Source of the DNA: Microcosmobacter mediterraneus
GTDB lineage: Bacteria > Bacteroidota > Bacteroidia > Flavobacteriales > Flavobacteriaceae
Length of the DNA: 64,000 nt
NCBI RefSeq assembly: GCF_031846265.1
Contig: NZ_JAVRIA010000006.1
Coordinates: 124,001-188,000 of the forward strand
Direction: 5' to 3'
Shown here one piece after another: positions 26,301 through 34,586 of this stretch (position 1 is the stretch's first letter; every line of letters starts with the position of its first letter). The position numbers were made by a program, and so were the translations under genes. The notes below the pieces were generated by a model, which saw only the letters and a program-made list of their open reading frames with translations, was not told where the DNA came from and searched no databases.

Positions 26301-26418
26301 GAGTTAGCGCTTTTTGATACTCTAACAAATCACTTGTATATATGGTAGTTTGTTGAGCGTAAGCTAATAAACCAAAACAGAAACATAGACCTAAAAGCCT
26401 TTTCTTTAAGTTAGTCAT
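23395..26418 (-). CDS. Large exported tetratricopeptide-repeat protein
   Basis: A 1007-aa protein with a signal peptide (to about LLAYAQQ, residue 22) and TPR-like helical repeats over almost the whole length, for example FENAISEFNKIVDGRNAVAQ, ALDKFKRVASQYPGSGEAV and AIRQFNNYLNEFPNGLHALK. The spacing and Tyr/Ala/Gly positions fit some 20-25 TPR units, like large periplasmic or outer-membrane scaffold proteins. Acidic, ending EDDN-like. Together with the downstream barrel protein it may form an envelope complex; it is divergent from ftsE. Confidence 0.85.
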   Translation of the reverse strand: MTNLKKRLLGLCFCFGLLAYAQQTTIYTSDLLEYQKALTLYNNQQYQAAQSLFDDIKSESNDEAIQSDCSYYIANCAVRLNQQNADDLIESFVETYPTSTKRNTAFLDVGDYYYENNKYSYARKWYDKVDDSGLSKNERNRFYFQYGYSAYATGSERQAQKYLNRVVDTKEFGSQAKYYIGYMAYEGDDYDKANEYFDQVSDEEKYKEKLAYYQADLNFKLGKFEKAIELALEQLPNGEENEKSELNKIVGESYFNLEKYTEALPYLKEYKGKRGRWNNTDYYQLGYTYYKQNDFENAISEFNKIVDGRNAVAQNAYYHLGESYINLDKKQEALNAFRYASEMDFDEKIQEDAWLNYAKISYEIGNPYQSVPQVLSGYLDKYPKTAYKEEIETLLIDSYITSKNYKEALELLKGRNSFENKKAYQKVAFYRGIELYNESNYTDAYAMFENSLKEPQDAEFTSRATFWQAETDYHLTNYNDALIGFKQFQQQSQSANTSEIKNIDYNIAYTYFKLKNYLSATEHFQTFINSISDDDLRKNDAYLRLGDGHFVSSNYSLAISAYDKAIAINEIESDYAYFQKAMSFGYIGKVPKKQSELNTFILGYPRSSLRDDAMYELANSYIKSGSVSEAMRMYDKLNAEYKSSEFVSKALLRQGLVYYNANDNERALDKFKRVASQYPGSGEAVQAVGTARLIYIDLGRTDEYAAWVKGLDYIDVTDSDLDNTAYLAAEKQYLDGNTDKAIRQFNNYLNEFPNGLHALKSHFYVAQLYYKNELFENAEPHYEYVVSKPNGEYTEQALVKLSEIYLNNSKWSQSIPVLERLEAEADYPQNITYAQSNLMNAYYQLENYSNAETYAEKVLQNTKLDNKVKSDAQIIIARSAIKTGNEAKAKEAYAKVEKIATGIVAAEALYYSAYFKHKEGQFQSSNAVVQKLAQDYSSYKYYSAKGLVVMAKNYYALNDAFQATYILESVISNFSEFYDVVEEAQTELNTIKAEEAKTNSSVESDDN

Positions 26419-26672
26419 TACTGTCGTTTTTTGTTGATATTTATGAAATCAAAAATAATTGAATCTAGTTCTATTAACGACAGAAATCATCGATAATTAT
26501 ACACTGACTTATTAAATATTAACATTTTTACTAAAATTGAAATTGAGTAAGAATTTGATATCACACAAATCATATTAATCGTTATTTCAATTTAACTTTA
26601 GAATACTAAACTTGAAATTTGACGTTTATTAAGTTACTTTTACACTACTAATTTCAATCAAATAAACATTGT

Positions 26673-27356
26673 ATGTCTGAAACCATCCTAGAGCTAAAAA
26701 ATGCTACAATTTACCAAGGTGGTAATATGGTCTTAAATGACGTTAATATAGAAATGCAAAAAGGTGATTTTGTTTACCTCATCGGAAAGACTGGAAGTGG
26801 CAAAAGTAGTTTTATGAAAACCTTATATGGTGATCTAGAATTAACAGAAGGTGAAGGTTCTATCGTTGATTTTGATTTGAGGACGCTTAAAGAAAATGAT
26901 ATTCCGTTTTTAAGACGAAAATTAGGTATAGTTTTTCAGGATTTTAAGCTGTTACCTGATAGAACTATTAATGGAAATCTTGAGTTTGTTCTTAAAGCAA
27001 CTGGTTGGAAGAATAAAGATGATATTACTGCACGAATAGAAAACGTTTTAGATAAAGTTGCAATGAAAACCAAAGGGTTTAAGTTTCCGCATGAGTTGTC
27101 TGGTGGAGAGCAACAACGTATAGCAATTGCAAGAGCCTTACTTAATGAACCAGAGTTAATCTTAGCTGATGAACCAACTGGAAATCTAGATCCACAAACC
27201 AGTATTGAGGTTATGGAAGTTCTGAGAGATATTAATAGTAATGGCAATACCATTCTCATGGCCACACACGACTATGCCTTGCTTTTAAAATATCCTAGTA
27301 AAACTCTGAAATGTGATGAAAATAAAGTGTTTGAAGTGGTTCAGAAAAAGGTTTAA
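26673..27356 (+). CDS. ftsE: Cell-division ATP-binding protein FtsE
   Basis: A 227-aa ABC ATPase of FtsE length. Walker A GKTGSGKSS (about 38-46), signature LSGGEQQRIAIARALL (about 141-156), Walker B LILADEPTGNLDPQ (about 161-174) and the switch His in MATHDYALL are all present. FtsE with FtsX transmits division signals to periplasmic amidases. ftsX is not adjacent, which is usual in this phylum. Assignment to FtsE rather than LolD/MacB rests on length and the VFQDFKLLPDRT motif. Its stop overlaps the convergent gene by 4 nt. Confidence 0.88.
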   Translation: MSETILELKNATIYQGGNMVLNDVNIEMQKGDFVYLIGKTGSGKSSFMKTLYGDLELTEGEGSIVDFDLRTLKENDIPFLRRKLGIVFQDFKLLPDRTINGNLEFVLKATGWKNKDDITARIENVLDKVAMKTKGFKFPHELSGGEQQRIAIARALLNEPELILADEPTGNLDPQTSIEVMEVLRDINSNGNTILMATHDYALLLKYPSKTLKCDENKVFEVVQKKV

Positions 27357-28933
27357 AAGCCAAGCCATTTAAAGAATTTTCCTAAAATTGTTTTGCGTTT
27401 TTCTGCTTCTTTTTGGTCTTCAAACTCAATAAAGAAAACACCGAAGTTTTCGTTGGTATTGTTGTATGTACCTATTTCAAATACAATTTGTTTAGATTGG
27501 TCCATAACGCCTTCTGCTATTATAGCTGAGGTTTCTATATTCTTAATTTTGTAGGCTCTACCATTATTTAGATCACTATACTCAGAGAAATCAACGATAA
27601 CATCATCTCCTAATTTATCAAAGAGTGTAACTCTAAACTGTTTCGTATTATATCTACTTCTATAAAGGTCTAGTACTTTTGGCGCTTCAAAGTACTTGAT
27701 ATGACTCCATGTACTACCAACATCAGAAGTTACTTTATTTTGCCAATCTTTTAAACTATAAGTCGCTGTGTTGTGAAAACGAAAAGCTCCGCTTCGTTTT
27801 GTGAAATAGCTGTTGTTTTCAAAATGCCAATCCGTTTGCTTATTATTTAAATATGGACTGTTATGAATATATCCTGAGTAAATAAAATTATTTTTAAAGA
27901 GTAAAGATTTAGCATTTATTATTCTTAGAGAGTTATTACGTCCTATAATAACATTATTTTCAACTCTAATATCTTCAACAGGTGCATTTTTATGAAATCC
28001 TAAAGTTAGAGAAGGTGCATTGCCATTAATTTCTTTATTCTTAATATCTGTGTTATGATAAAATATATTGTTAGTAACGCTAATATCTTTAGCTATATTA
28101 ATTCCCTCTCTATCGTCTGTTGCAATGATCAAATTATCGTATGAGAATCCTGCAGGCAATCCACTGTTAAACAGAATGTTATTATCTATATTAAAGTGTT
28201 TAACATATTCGTAATCTGCATGTTTATTTGCTGACCATACTTCAATTGCCTTATAGTAATTGTTAAAAATAATGTTGTTTTGTATTATCCTTGTTTTATC
28301 AGATTTATTTTGGGTGTAGATACCTTCACCTCTACCTTTTCCGTTGTTGGCTACTGAACCATTATTGTAAATAACACACTCTTCTATGATTGAAGCTTCA
28401 GCATGTTTCCAAGATCCAAACCCAAAACCTGTATTATTAAAAATTCTTAGATTAATGAACTCGCAATCTTTTCCTGTAATATGATTAAGCCCAGAGATAA
28501 CCTTGTAACTTGATTCTAAAACACTTCTAGGTAAGTCACCTAAACAGGTAATCTCAAAATTCTTATAAATAACATTAGCGCCATAAATAGTAAGCACTGC
28601 TTCTTGTCTAGACTCTACATTACCATTCAATACTACCTTATCATTTCTAAAGGCAGATACAGTTATTTTTTTATCTGATATATTACTTTCTAAGGTACTT
28701 GTATATCGTCCGTTGTAAACACCTTGATGTATCCAAATGATATCGCCTCCTTTAATTACATCTTCTTTATGATTTAAAGCAGATTGAAGATCCCAAGGGT
28801 TTTCTATAGTACCATTTCCATTTAGAGTCCCTGGATTAGATAGATCATCTACAGGAAATACATGGTATTCATTTTGTGCTAACAAATTAACACTAAAACA
28901 CAATAGAATAATATAATATATTGGTAATTTCAT
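27353..28933 (-). CDS. Exported right-handed parallel beta-helix protein
   Basis: A 526-aa protein with a signal peptide (IILLCFSVNLLAQ). After an N-terminal lead with GTIENPWDLQSAL...GGDIIWIHQGVYNG, typical of right-handed beta-helix polysaccharide-binding or lyase proteins, come repeated Asn-rich turns (NNIIFNN, NNILFNSG, NNIFYHN, NNVIIGRNN, NNFIYSG). It is probably a surface or periplasmic glycan-acting or glycan-binding protein. It stands at the edge of the glycan cluster, downstream of a glycosyltransferase on the same strand. No lyase catalytic residues can be named. Confidence 0.82.
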   Translation of the reverse strand: MKLPIYYIILLCFSVNLLAQNEYHVFPVDDLSNPGTLNGNGTIENPWDLQSALNHKEDVIKGGDIIWIHQGVYNGRYTSTLESNISDKKITVSAFRNDKVVLNGNVESRQEAVLTIYGANVIYKNFEITCLGDLPRSVLESSYKVISGLNHITGKDCEFINLRIFNNTGFGFGSWKHAEASIIEECVIYNNGSVANNGKGRGEGIYTQNKSDKTRIIQNNIIFNNYYKAIEVWSANKHADYEYVKHFNIDNNILFNSGLPAGFSYDNLIIATDDREGINIAKDISVTNNIFYHNTDIKNKEINGNAPSLTLGFHKNAPVEDIRVENNVIIGRNNSLRIINAKSLLFKNNFIYSGYIHNSPYLNNKQTDWHFENNSYFTKRSGAFRFHNTATYSLKDWQNKVTSDVGSTWSHIKYFEAPKVLDLYRSRYNTKQFRVTLFDKLGDDVIVDFSEYSDLNNGRAYKIKNIETSAIIAEGVMDQSKQIVFEIGTYNNTNENFGVFFIEFEDQKEAEKRKTILGKFFKWLGF

Positions 28934-28977
28934 AGCCTTTATATTTCAATAAATATGCCAATACAGATTCTAAGTTT

Positions 28978-30090
28978 TTACAAGAGTTCTAAAATCTTCA
29001 GAGCATTAATTTTAGTATCGAATTGTTGTAATACAGTTGAACGTTTTAAAACGTCCTTTTTTGTAAATTCTTTACTATACAAGGCTTTAACTTTTAGGAT
29101 TAAATCTTGTTTAGTATCAAAAACTTCACAAATATCTTTAAGACCAGTACCATCAGTAACTATTGTATTTGCTATAACATGTCTTCCTTGATATAGGGCA
29201 TTAATTAATTTCAATTTTATACCTGTATTTTGGTAACTAAGGATAACATGTAGCTGAGCATCTCTAAAAACATCATCTAAATGATTTGAATCTTCAATTT
29301 TTACAAATGACATATTAGATACACTTAATAAAGAATTACTAATTTTTTTATTAGCAAAACTGCTCGCTAAAACCAAGTTGTACTTTGGCAATTGTTTAAA
29401 AACATCTATAAGATATTTTGCAGATTTAATATTATCAGACACTCTTAAATCACCATGAAAAAGTACATATTTCCCGTTTTCGGCATACGTTTTTATCTCA
29501 ATATTTCTATGAAAAACAGGGCTGTAATGTGCATTATTTACCAATAATTTATAATAGTCTTGTTCATTTGGTGAAATGGTTAATACTGAATCAATCTGCT
29601 GAAGCAAAACTTCGTAACGCTTTAGCTTTTTACTTTCAAACCAAAAAAATAATTTCTTTAAAAGATTAGATTCACTTTTAAATAAACCTTGGTAATAGTG
29701 ATGCTCTATATTATGCATTCTAACCAGTTTTAATTGGTCTTTAAATGAATGCTTTAATAGTACAGCAGTAGTATGCAAGCCTTCAAATAACATTGGTGCG
29801 TTTATACTTTTCAAATTCTGAGCTAATGTTTTAGAATTTCTACTACTAACAATAAATGGTGTTGATGAAAAAAAATGCTTTAGCGTCTTTGTTCTATCGT
29901 AATAATACACCTCTTCGCATAATGATTCTAAGACATCTGACTTTGCTCTTTTATCTTGATAACAGTGTAAGTATACTTTAACACCAAGTTCTGATAGTGC
30001 TTTAATCTTATAATATACATCAATAACACCTCCATAATTTGGTGGATAAGGCACATCAAAAGAAACAATTTGGATGGTCTTCTTAGTCAT
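28978..30090 (-). CDS. GT-B-fold glycosyltransferase (family 1/4-like)
   Basis: A 370-aa protein. The N-terminal FDVPYPPNYGGVIDVYYKIKAL is the classic start of GT4-type enzymes (glycine loop that contacts donor/acceptor). KYVLFHGDLRVSDNIKSAKYLI (about 210-231) starts the C-terminal Rossmann domain, and QGRHVIANTIVTDGTGL near 320 corresponds to the nucleotide-sugar site, although the usual EPFG/E-x7-E motif is weak. It would add a sugar to the lipid-linked glycan in the cytoplasm. Donor and linkage cannot be told. Confidence 0.82.
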   Translation of the reverse strand: MTKKTIQIVSFDVPYPPNYGGVIDVYYKIKALSELGVKVYLHCYQDKRAKSDVLESLCEEVYYYDRTKTLKHFFSSTPFIVSSRNSKTLAQNLKSINAPMLFEGLHTTAVLLKHSFKDQLKLVRMHNIEHHYYQGLFKSESNLLKKLFFWFESKKLKRYEVLLQQIDSVLTISPNEQDYYKLLVNNAHYSPVFHRNIEIKTYAENGKYVLFHGDLRVSDNIKSAKYLIDVFKQLPKYNLVLASSFANKKISNSLLSVSNMSFVKIEDSNHLDDVFRDAQLHVILSYQNTGIKLKLINALYQGRHVIANTIVTDGTGLKDICEVFDTKQDLILKVKALYSKEFTKKDVLKRSTVLQQFDTKINALKILELL

Positions 30091-30209
30091 TCGGCTATTA
30101 AGAGAAAAAGTAAAGATAAATACTTAAATTAAATAGATATCTTTGAGAGCACTAAAACTATAATTTAGTTTAAAAGTTTATTGTCTAAGGTATTCAAATT
30201 TTAGTTTAA

Positions 30210-31151
30210 ATGACACCATATTTTTCGGTTATAATCCCTCTCTATAATAAAGAGAACTATATATCTGAAACTTTAAACAGTGTTCTATCACAAACATTCT
30301 CCAACTTTGAAATTATTATTATAAATGATGGATCTACAGATCTTAGCGCATCTATAGTTAGTGATTTTAATGACTCAAGGATCTTATTATATACCATAGA
30401 AAACTCTGGTGTCTCTATGGCCCGAAATTATGGAGTTACAAAAGCTAACTCAAATCTTATTGCTTTTTTAGATGCTGATGATTTATGGTTACCACACCAT
30501 CTTGAAGATCTAAAGTTACTCTACGAAGAATTTCCAAAGTGTGGATTATATGCTAAAGCCTATGTTAGTAGACAAAATGAGAATGATATTAAAAGTCATT
30601 ATAATGGTATTACTAATAACACGCATTGGAAAGGTGTTTTAACGGATTATTTTAACTCATCTATGCATAATAGTATTGCGCATACTTCTTCAGTTGTTAT
30701 TCCAAAGTACATTTTTTTAAAAGCTAATGGTTTTAACGAGTACTATACTTCTGGAGAAGATATAGATTTGTGGATTAGATTAGCATTAAAGCATCCTGTA
30801 GCTTTTAATAATACTATAAGTAGTATTTACACTATTAATAATGATGATAGTATTACATCTTCTAAACTTACTGAGCGGTCATTTATGGATTTGGATGCAT
30901 ATTTAGTTGAAGAGAAGAGCAATGAATCTTTAAAACGCTATTTAGATTTAAACCGTTTGTCTTTAGCTTTTCAGTCTAAAATTGAAGGGAATATAGAAGC
31001 ATCAAAACAGTATCTTAACGCTATGAGTAAAAGTAATATTAGTCTATTTCAAAGGGTACTGCTAAAACTCCCAAACTCGCTATTGAAAGTGATCTTAAAT
31101 TCAAGAAATTATTTAAGAAAACACCATATAGATTTACGATTGTTTAGATGA
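30210..31151 (+). CDS. Family 2 glycosyltransferase
   Basis: A 313-aa GT-A enzyme. FSVIIPLYNKENYISETLNS opens the domain, IIINDGSTD is the UDP contact and FLDADDLWLP (about 87-96) holds the DxD-type metal site. GEDIDLWIRLALKHP (about 183-197) contains the acidic catalytic base region (ED..W). It probably builds a surface-glycan linkage. It is convergent with the FdtA-like gene and the coding ends overlap by 18 nt. Confidence 0.9.
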   Translation: MTPYFSVIIPLYNKENYISETLNSVLSQTFSNFEIIIINDGSTDLSASIVSDFNDSRILLYTIENSGVSMARNYGVTKANSNLIAFLDADDLWLPHHLEDLKLLYEEFPKCGLYAKAYVSRQNENDIKSHYNGITNNTHWKGVLTDYFNSSMHNSIAHTSSVVIPKYIFLKANGFNEYYTSGEDIDLWIRLALKHPVAFNNTISSIYTINNDDSITSSKLTERSFMDLDAYLVEEKSNESLKRYLDLNRLSLAFQSKIEGNIEASKQYLNAMSKSNISLFQRVLLKLPNSLLKVILNSRNYLRKHHIDLRLFR

Positions 31152-31526
31152 CAAAAACGCATCATAATCTCTAATATATTCGTTTTCATCGTACTCTGAA
31201 GAAGCTAAAACAAAACAAACTGCTCCTGAAGAAATATTTTGAATTTCGCGCCAAATACCTGTGCCAATATATAATCCTTCATTGGGTTTATTTAGGAGTA
31301 TTGATTGTCGTTCTTTACCATCATCTAGCACAACCTCAAAACTACCACTCAAAGCTATAATGATAGATTCTTGTATTTTATGAGCATGTCCTCCTCTATA
31401 AGTATCTGTAGGTATATCATAGAGATAATAAACGCGCTTAATCTCAAAGGGTAAATCTTGTTTTTCTAAAACAGCAAGACTTCCTCTTACATCGTGCACT
31501 TTTGGTATTTGTAGTAACTTAATCAA
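31134..31526 (-). CDS. FdtA/QdtA-like sugar 3,4-ketoisomerase (cupin)
   Basis: A 130-aa single-domain cupin. VHDVRGSLAVLEKQDLPF at the start, YLYDIPTDTYRGGHAHK with the His pair, and the KPNEGLYIGTGIWREIQNIS stretch match the FdtA/QdtA/WxcM group, which converts dTDP-4-keto-6-deoxyglucose to the 3-keto isomer. The 3-keto sugar is then aminated by a DegT enzyme, and such a gene lies at 35886-36986. It overlaps the upstream glycosyltransferase by 8 nt on the same strand. Gal- or Glc-type stereochemistry cannot be told from sequence alone. Confidence 0.85.
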   Translation of the reverse strand: MIKLLQIPKVHDVRGSLAVLEKQDLPFEIKRVYYLYDIPTDTYRGGHAHKIQESIIIALSGSFEVVLDDGKERQSILLNKPNEGLYIGTGIWREIQNISSGAVCFVLASSEYDENEYIRDYDAFLSSKQS

Positions 31527-32352
31527 AATATACGTTATCTATATCTCTAGATTTCTCAAGAGCTTTGTATTTAGAAATACCTCTACAACCTACTCTAAAT
31601 TTATGTGGTATTTCTGTTAAGGAAATATGCTTATTTCTTAATACATTAAATATGTACTTAACGAGCCAAAAATAACTTAAATTTCCATGAAAACGATAGG
31701 TTCTTGCTGAACTTGCATAAAAAGCATTGTCACTACCCATTTTTCGGCCAGAACTTTCTTCGGGATGCATAACAATGGTTTTAGGAACATGATACATCCT
31801 TAAACCTTTATCAAAGGCGTTTCTTAAAAACACATATTCTGTAGATCCTTTAAAGGTAGAACCAACTCCAAAATGATGATTAAAGTAAATACTCTTTTTG
31901 CTAAATATGTCTCTTTTAAAAGTAATAACCCAAGTAAATATAGTTGTTAGCGAAGATTTTGAATGCCATCCTTCCTGTGGATATGGTGCTTGTGATTTAT
32001 TAAATTCATTTTTAGCCTCAAAGGAAATAAAATCAGCCTCAGGATGCTCTTGGTATGCTGATAAAATAGTTGCTTTGAGATTAGGCTCGTAAACAATATC
32101 ATCGTCTGCCATTAAACAAATATCTGCAGTAGAATTTTTAATGGCTAAATTTCTACTTGCTGGAGACCCTTTTGCAAATGAATTAATAACTTTTATGTTA
32201 GGATTGCTAGACTCTAAAAGCGCATTAGAAGAGGTCTGATTTATAATAATGATATTAAAATCCTCCAAAGAATTATGAACAAATAAACGATCCAAAAAAT
32301 TTAAATTGGTTTTATTAGTTGTGGAAATTAAAATCTCTAGTATTAATGACAT
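31519..32352 (-). CDS. Family 2 glycosyltransferase
   Basis: A 277-aa GT-A enzyme. It starts with LILEILISTTNKTNLNFLDR, a variant of the usual opening, followed by KGSPASRNLAIKNS and CLMADDDIVYEP (about 72-97), where ADDD is the metal site. Its N-terminal strand resembles GT2 members of glycan clusters that lack the common IVP..N motif. It is followed directly by the FdtA-like gene (8-nt overlap), so the two are translationally linked. Confidence 0.83.
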   Translation of the reverse strand: MSLILEILISTTNKTNLNFLDRLFVHNSLEDFNIIIINQTSSNALLESSNPNIKVINSFAKGSPASRNLAIKNSTADICLMADDDIVYEPNLKATILSAYQEHPEADFISFEAKNEFNKSQAPYPQEGWHSKSSLTTIFTWVITFKRDIFSKKSIYFNHHFGVGSTFKGSTEYVFLRNAFDKGLRMYHVPKTIVMHPEESSGRKMGSDNAFYASSARTYRFHGNLSYFWLVKYIFNVLRNKHISLTEIPHKFRVGCRGISKYKALEKSRDIDNVYFD

Positions 32353-32389
32353 TACTTCTCTACAAATGCTCTAGTTAATTGGCTTTTTT

Positions 32390-32407
32390 TACATTTGCGT
32401 AAATGTA
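32390..32407. promoter_or_regulatory. Palindrome overlapping a -7-like box upstream of a glycosyltransferase gene
   Basis: TACATTT-GCGT-AAATGTA is a perfect 7-bp inverted repeat, and its left half TACATTTGC (32390-32398) fits the Bacteroidota -7 consensus TAnnTTTGC exactly. The ATG follows at 32420. No TTG is seen at the usual -33 distance. It could be a promoter with a built-in operator or a leader hairpin. Confidence 0.45.
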
Positions 32408-32419
32408 AGAATTTAATAC

Positions 32420-33307
32420 ATGTCTCAACAGCCTTTAGTTTCTGTTATATGTCTCTGCTACAATCATAGTAATTATGTTATTGAAGCTTTAAACTCAGTA
32501 ACTTCTCAAGATTACAAAGCTATAGAGGTCATTATAGTTGATGATTTTAGTACAGATAAATCTGCTATATTAATCGTTGATTGGGTTAAAAACAATAACG
32601 CAACCTATATCAAAAATGAAAAAAATTTAGGAAATACAACCTCATTTAACAAAGCACTAAAACTCGCTAAAGGAGATTATGTTATTGACTTTGCTACAGA
32701 TGATGTATTACTACCTAATTCTATTTCTGAAAGAGTTAAATTATTTTATAACTCAGACTATGATAATTTAGGTGTCGTATTCTCTAATGTGGCTTATATA
32801 GATGACACTAATAAATTACTTAACTATCAATATGCTATAGATAACCACGGAAAAGCTAAGCATACTCCAAAAACAGGTTTTATTTACAAAGAACTTGTTG
32901 CAGAATATCTTATTTCAGCATCGTCAATGCTTATTAAAAAAAGTGTTTTAGATCAACTTCATGGTTATGATGAAAGCTTAAGTTATGAAGATTTAGATTT
33001 TTGGTTTAGATCTTCTAGATATTTCGCTTATGACTATGTAGACCAAGTTTTAATTAAAAAAAGAATTACAAAAAATTCTCTTGGTAAGCAATTCTATTTA
33101 TTCGGAAAGAACAGTATGTCTAATTCCACTTATAAGGTATGCAAAAAAGCATTAAGATTAAATAAATCTAAAGATGAAGACAAAGCTCTATTAAACCGAA
33201 TTAAGTACGAAATAAAATTATCTTTAAAGAATATGGATCTTACTGCTTTATTTAAGTTTATTTCCCTTTGGATAAGGGTAAAACTAAGCGTCTTTAGGAA
33301 AAAATAA
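32420..33307 (+). CDS. Family 2 glycosyltransferase
   Basis: A 295-aa GT-A enzyme. PLVSVICLCYNHSNYVIEAL opens the domain, VIIVDDFSTD is the nucleotide contact and YVIDFATDDVLLP (about 90-102) the metal site; YEDLDFWFRSSRYF (about 193-206) is the catalytic acidic region. The C-terminal 60 residues are Lys-rich. It is transcribed against its neighbours, and its end overlaps the convergent Wzx gene by 24 nt. Confidence 0.88.
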   Translation: MSQQPLVSVICLCYNHSNYVIEALNSVTSQDYKAIEVIIVDDFSTDKSAILIVDWVKNNNATYIKNEKNLGNTTSFNKALKLAKGDYVIDFATDDVLLPNSISERVKLFYNSDYDNLGVVFSNVAYIDDTNKLLNYQYAIDNHGKAKHTPKTGFIYKELVAEYLISASSMLIKKSVLDQLHGYDESLSYEDLDFWFRSSRYFAYDYVDQVLIKKRITKNSLGKQFYLFGKNSMSNSTYKVCKKALRLNKSKDEDKALLNRIKYEIKLSLKNMDLTALFKFISLWIRVKLSVFRKK

Positions 33308-34576
33308 TGGTCTTCTAAAAATCACTAGGATTACTATAAAGTATATGCTGTAACTAACTGCATGTGCAACAGTAACGCCTTTAACACCTAAACTATCTAT
33401 AAAGTAAACACTCAAAACATAAGTGAGTGATAAAGAAATGGCTTCTGTAATGATATAATACCAAAACATTTTTTTTGCTAAAAACTGATACGCTATAACC
33501 ATAGCTAATACTTTAATAAAGTCACCAATAATTTGCCAAAGAAATAAAGATTCTACTTCAACAAAATCTTCGGTGAAAAGAATTTTAACAATTAAAGATC
33601 TAGTGAAATAGATAATTACTAAACCTAAAGCAAACAAGGGAATAATAGTTTTATAAAAATTTAAAACTTCGTTTCTAAATCCTGTATCAGTTTTTATTTC
33701 TGAAAGCTTTGGTAAAACGTAAAGTGCAATAAGAGTCGTCACAAATAATAGATAATAACCTGATATTCTGCGTATGGCTTCCCAAAATCCAGCAGCTTCA
33801 ATACCTTCATTATTGATGATATAATAGCGTATTAATATAGCAACTAATGGTGTGCAAATTGCAGTAAATAAAGCCATAACAGAGTAATGACTAAGTCTTT
33901 TTAAACTGGCTAAGTTTACATTTTTGCGCTTTATAAGCTTAAGCAATCTTGCATCTTTCCTTATCCATAAAAATGACACAAAAACAATAAGTGCCTCTCC
34001 AATAGCCATAGCTAATAAAGCACCAAACAATTGATAGCACCATATCATAAAAAGTGTGAGTATGGTGATAACAATTTGTCCTCCAATAGCGATAAAAAGA
34101 ACCGTTTTAAATTTTGAAAGCCCATTATAAACAGACATGATTAAGGCTTGAGCAGTATAAAAAGGTAATGCTACAGCTAAGACTTTAAATACAAAACTGT
34201 AATTAGTATCTCCTAAAAAAACCAACTTACTTAAATAATCGGAACTTATAAAACACACTATAGAAACTACACATGTTGCTAAAAAAGTTATGTAAGTAAT
34301 CGATGAAATAGTTTTGCTCAATCTAAACGCCTTATGCTTAAATTCTGCTACATACTTTATTACTCCAGAATAGAATCCTAATGTAGAAATAGATTGAATA
34401 GGCGTTAAGAAATTTTTAAAATTTCCGATAAGCGCAAGCCCTTCAGCGCCTACAAAAACAGCTAAAAACTTAGTCGTTAAAAACCCTGTAAATAACCTTA
34501 AAAAAACGGACAGGGAATTTAATGAAGCTATTTTTACTAATAGATTGTTCTTTATTTTATTAATAAATGGATTCAA
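33284..34576 (-). CDS. Wzx-type O-antigen/oligosaccharide flippase (copy 2)
   Basis: A polytopic membrane protein of the MATE/polysaccharide-export superfamily with about 12 helices. The Wzx N-terminus (KIASLNSLSVFLRLFTGFLT, then FVGAEGLALIGNFKNF) is close to copy 1 upstream. I choose a TTG start at 34574-34576, giving MNPFINKIKNNLLVKIASLN, because it aligns residue for residue with copy 1's MKKFQNYINNNVLFKVADLN and removes a 41-nt overlap that an ATG at 34625-34627 would give. It flips undecaprenyl-linked glycan across the inner membrane. Confidence 0.86.
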   Translation of the reverse strand: MNPFINKIKNNLLVKIASLNSLSVFLRLFTGFLTTKFLAVFVGAEGLALIGNFKNFLTPIQSISTLGFYSGVIKYVAEFKHKAFRLSKTISSITYITFLATCVVSIVCFISSDYLSKLVFLGDTNYSFVFKVLAVALPFYTAQALIMSVYNGLSKFKTVLFIAIGGQIVITILTLFMIWCYQLFGALLAMAIGEALIVFVSFLWIRKDARLLKLIKRKNVNLASLKRLSHYSVMALFTAICTPLVAILIRYYIINNEGIEAAGFWEAIRRISGYYLLFVTTLIALYVLPKLSEIKTDTGFRNEVLNFYKTIIPLFALGLVIIYFTRSLIVKILFTEDFVEVESLFLWQIIGDFIKVLAMVIAYQFLAKKMFWYYIITEAISLSLTYVLSVYFIDSLGVKGVTVAHAVSYSIYFIVILVIFRRPLFFPKDA

Positions 34577-34586
34577 AAAAATTAAT

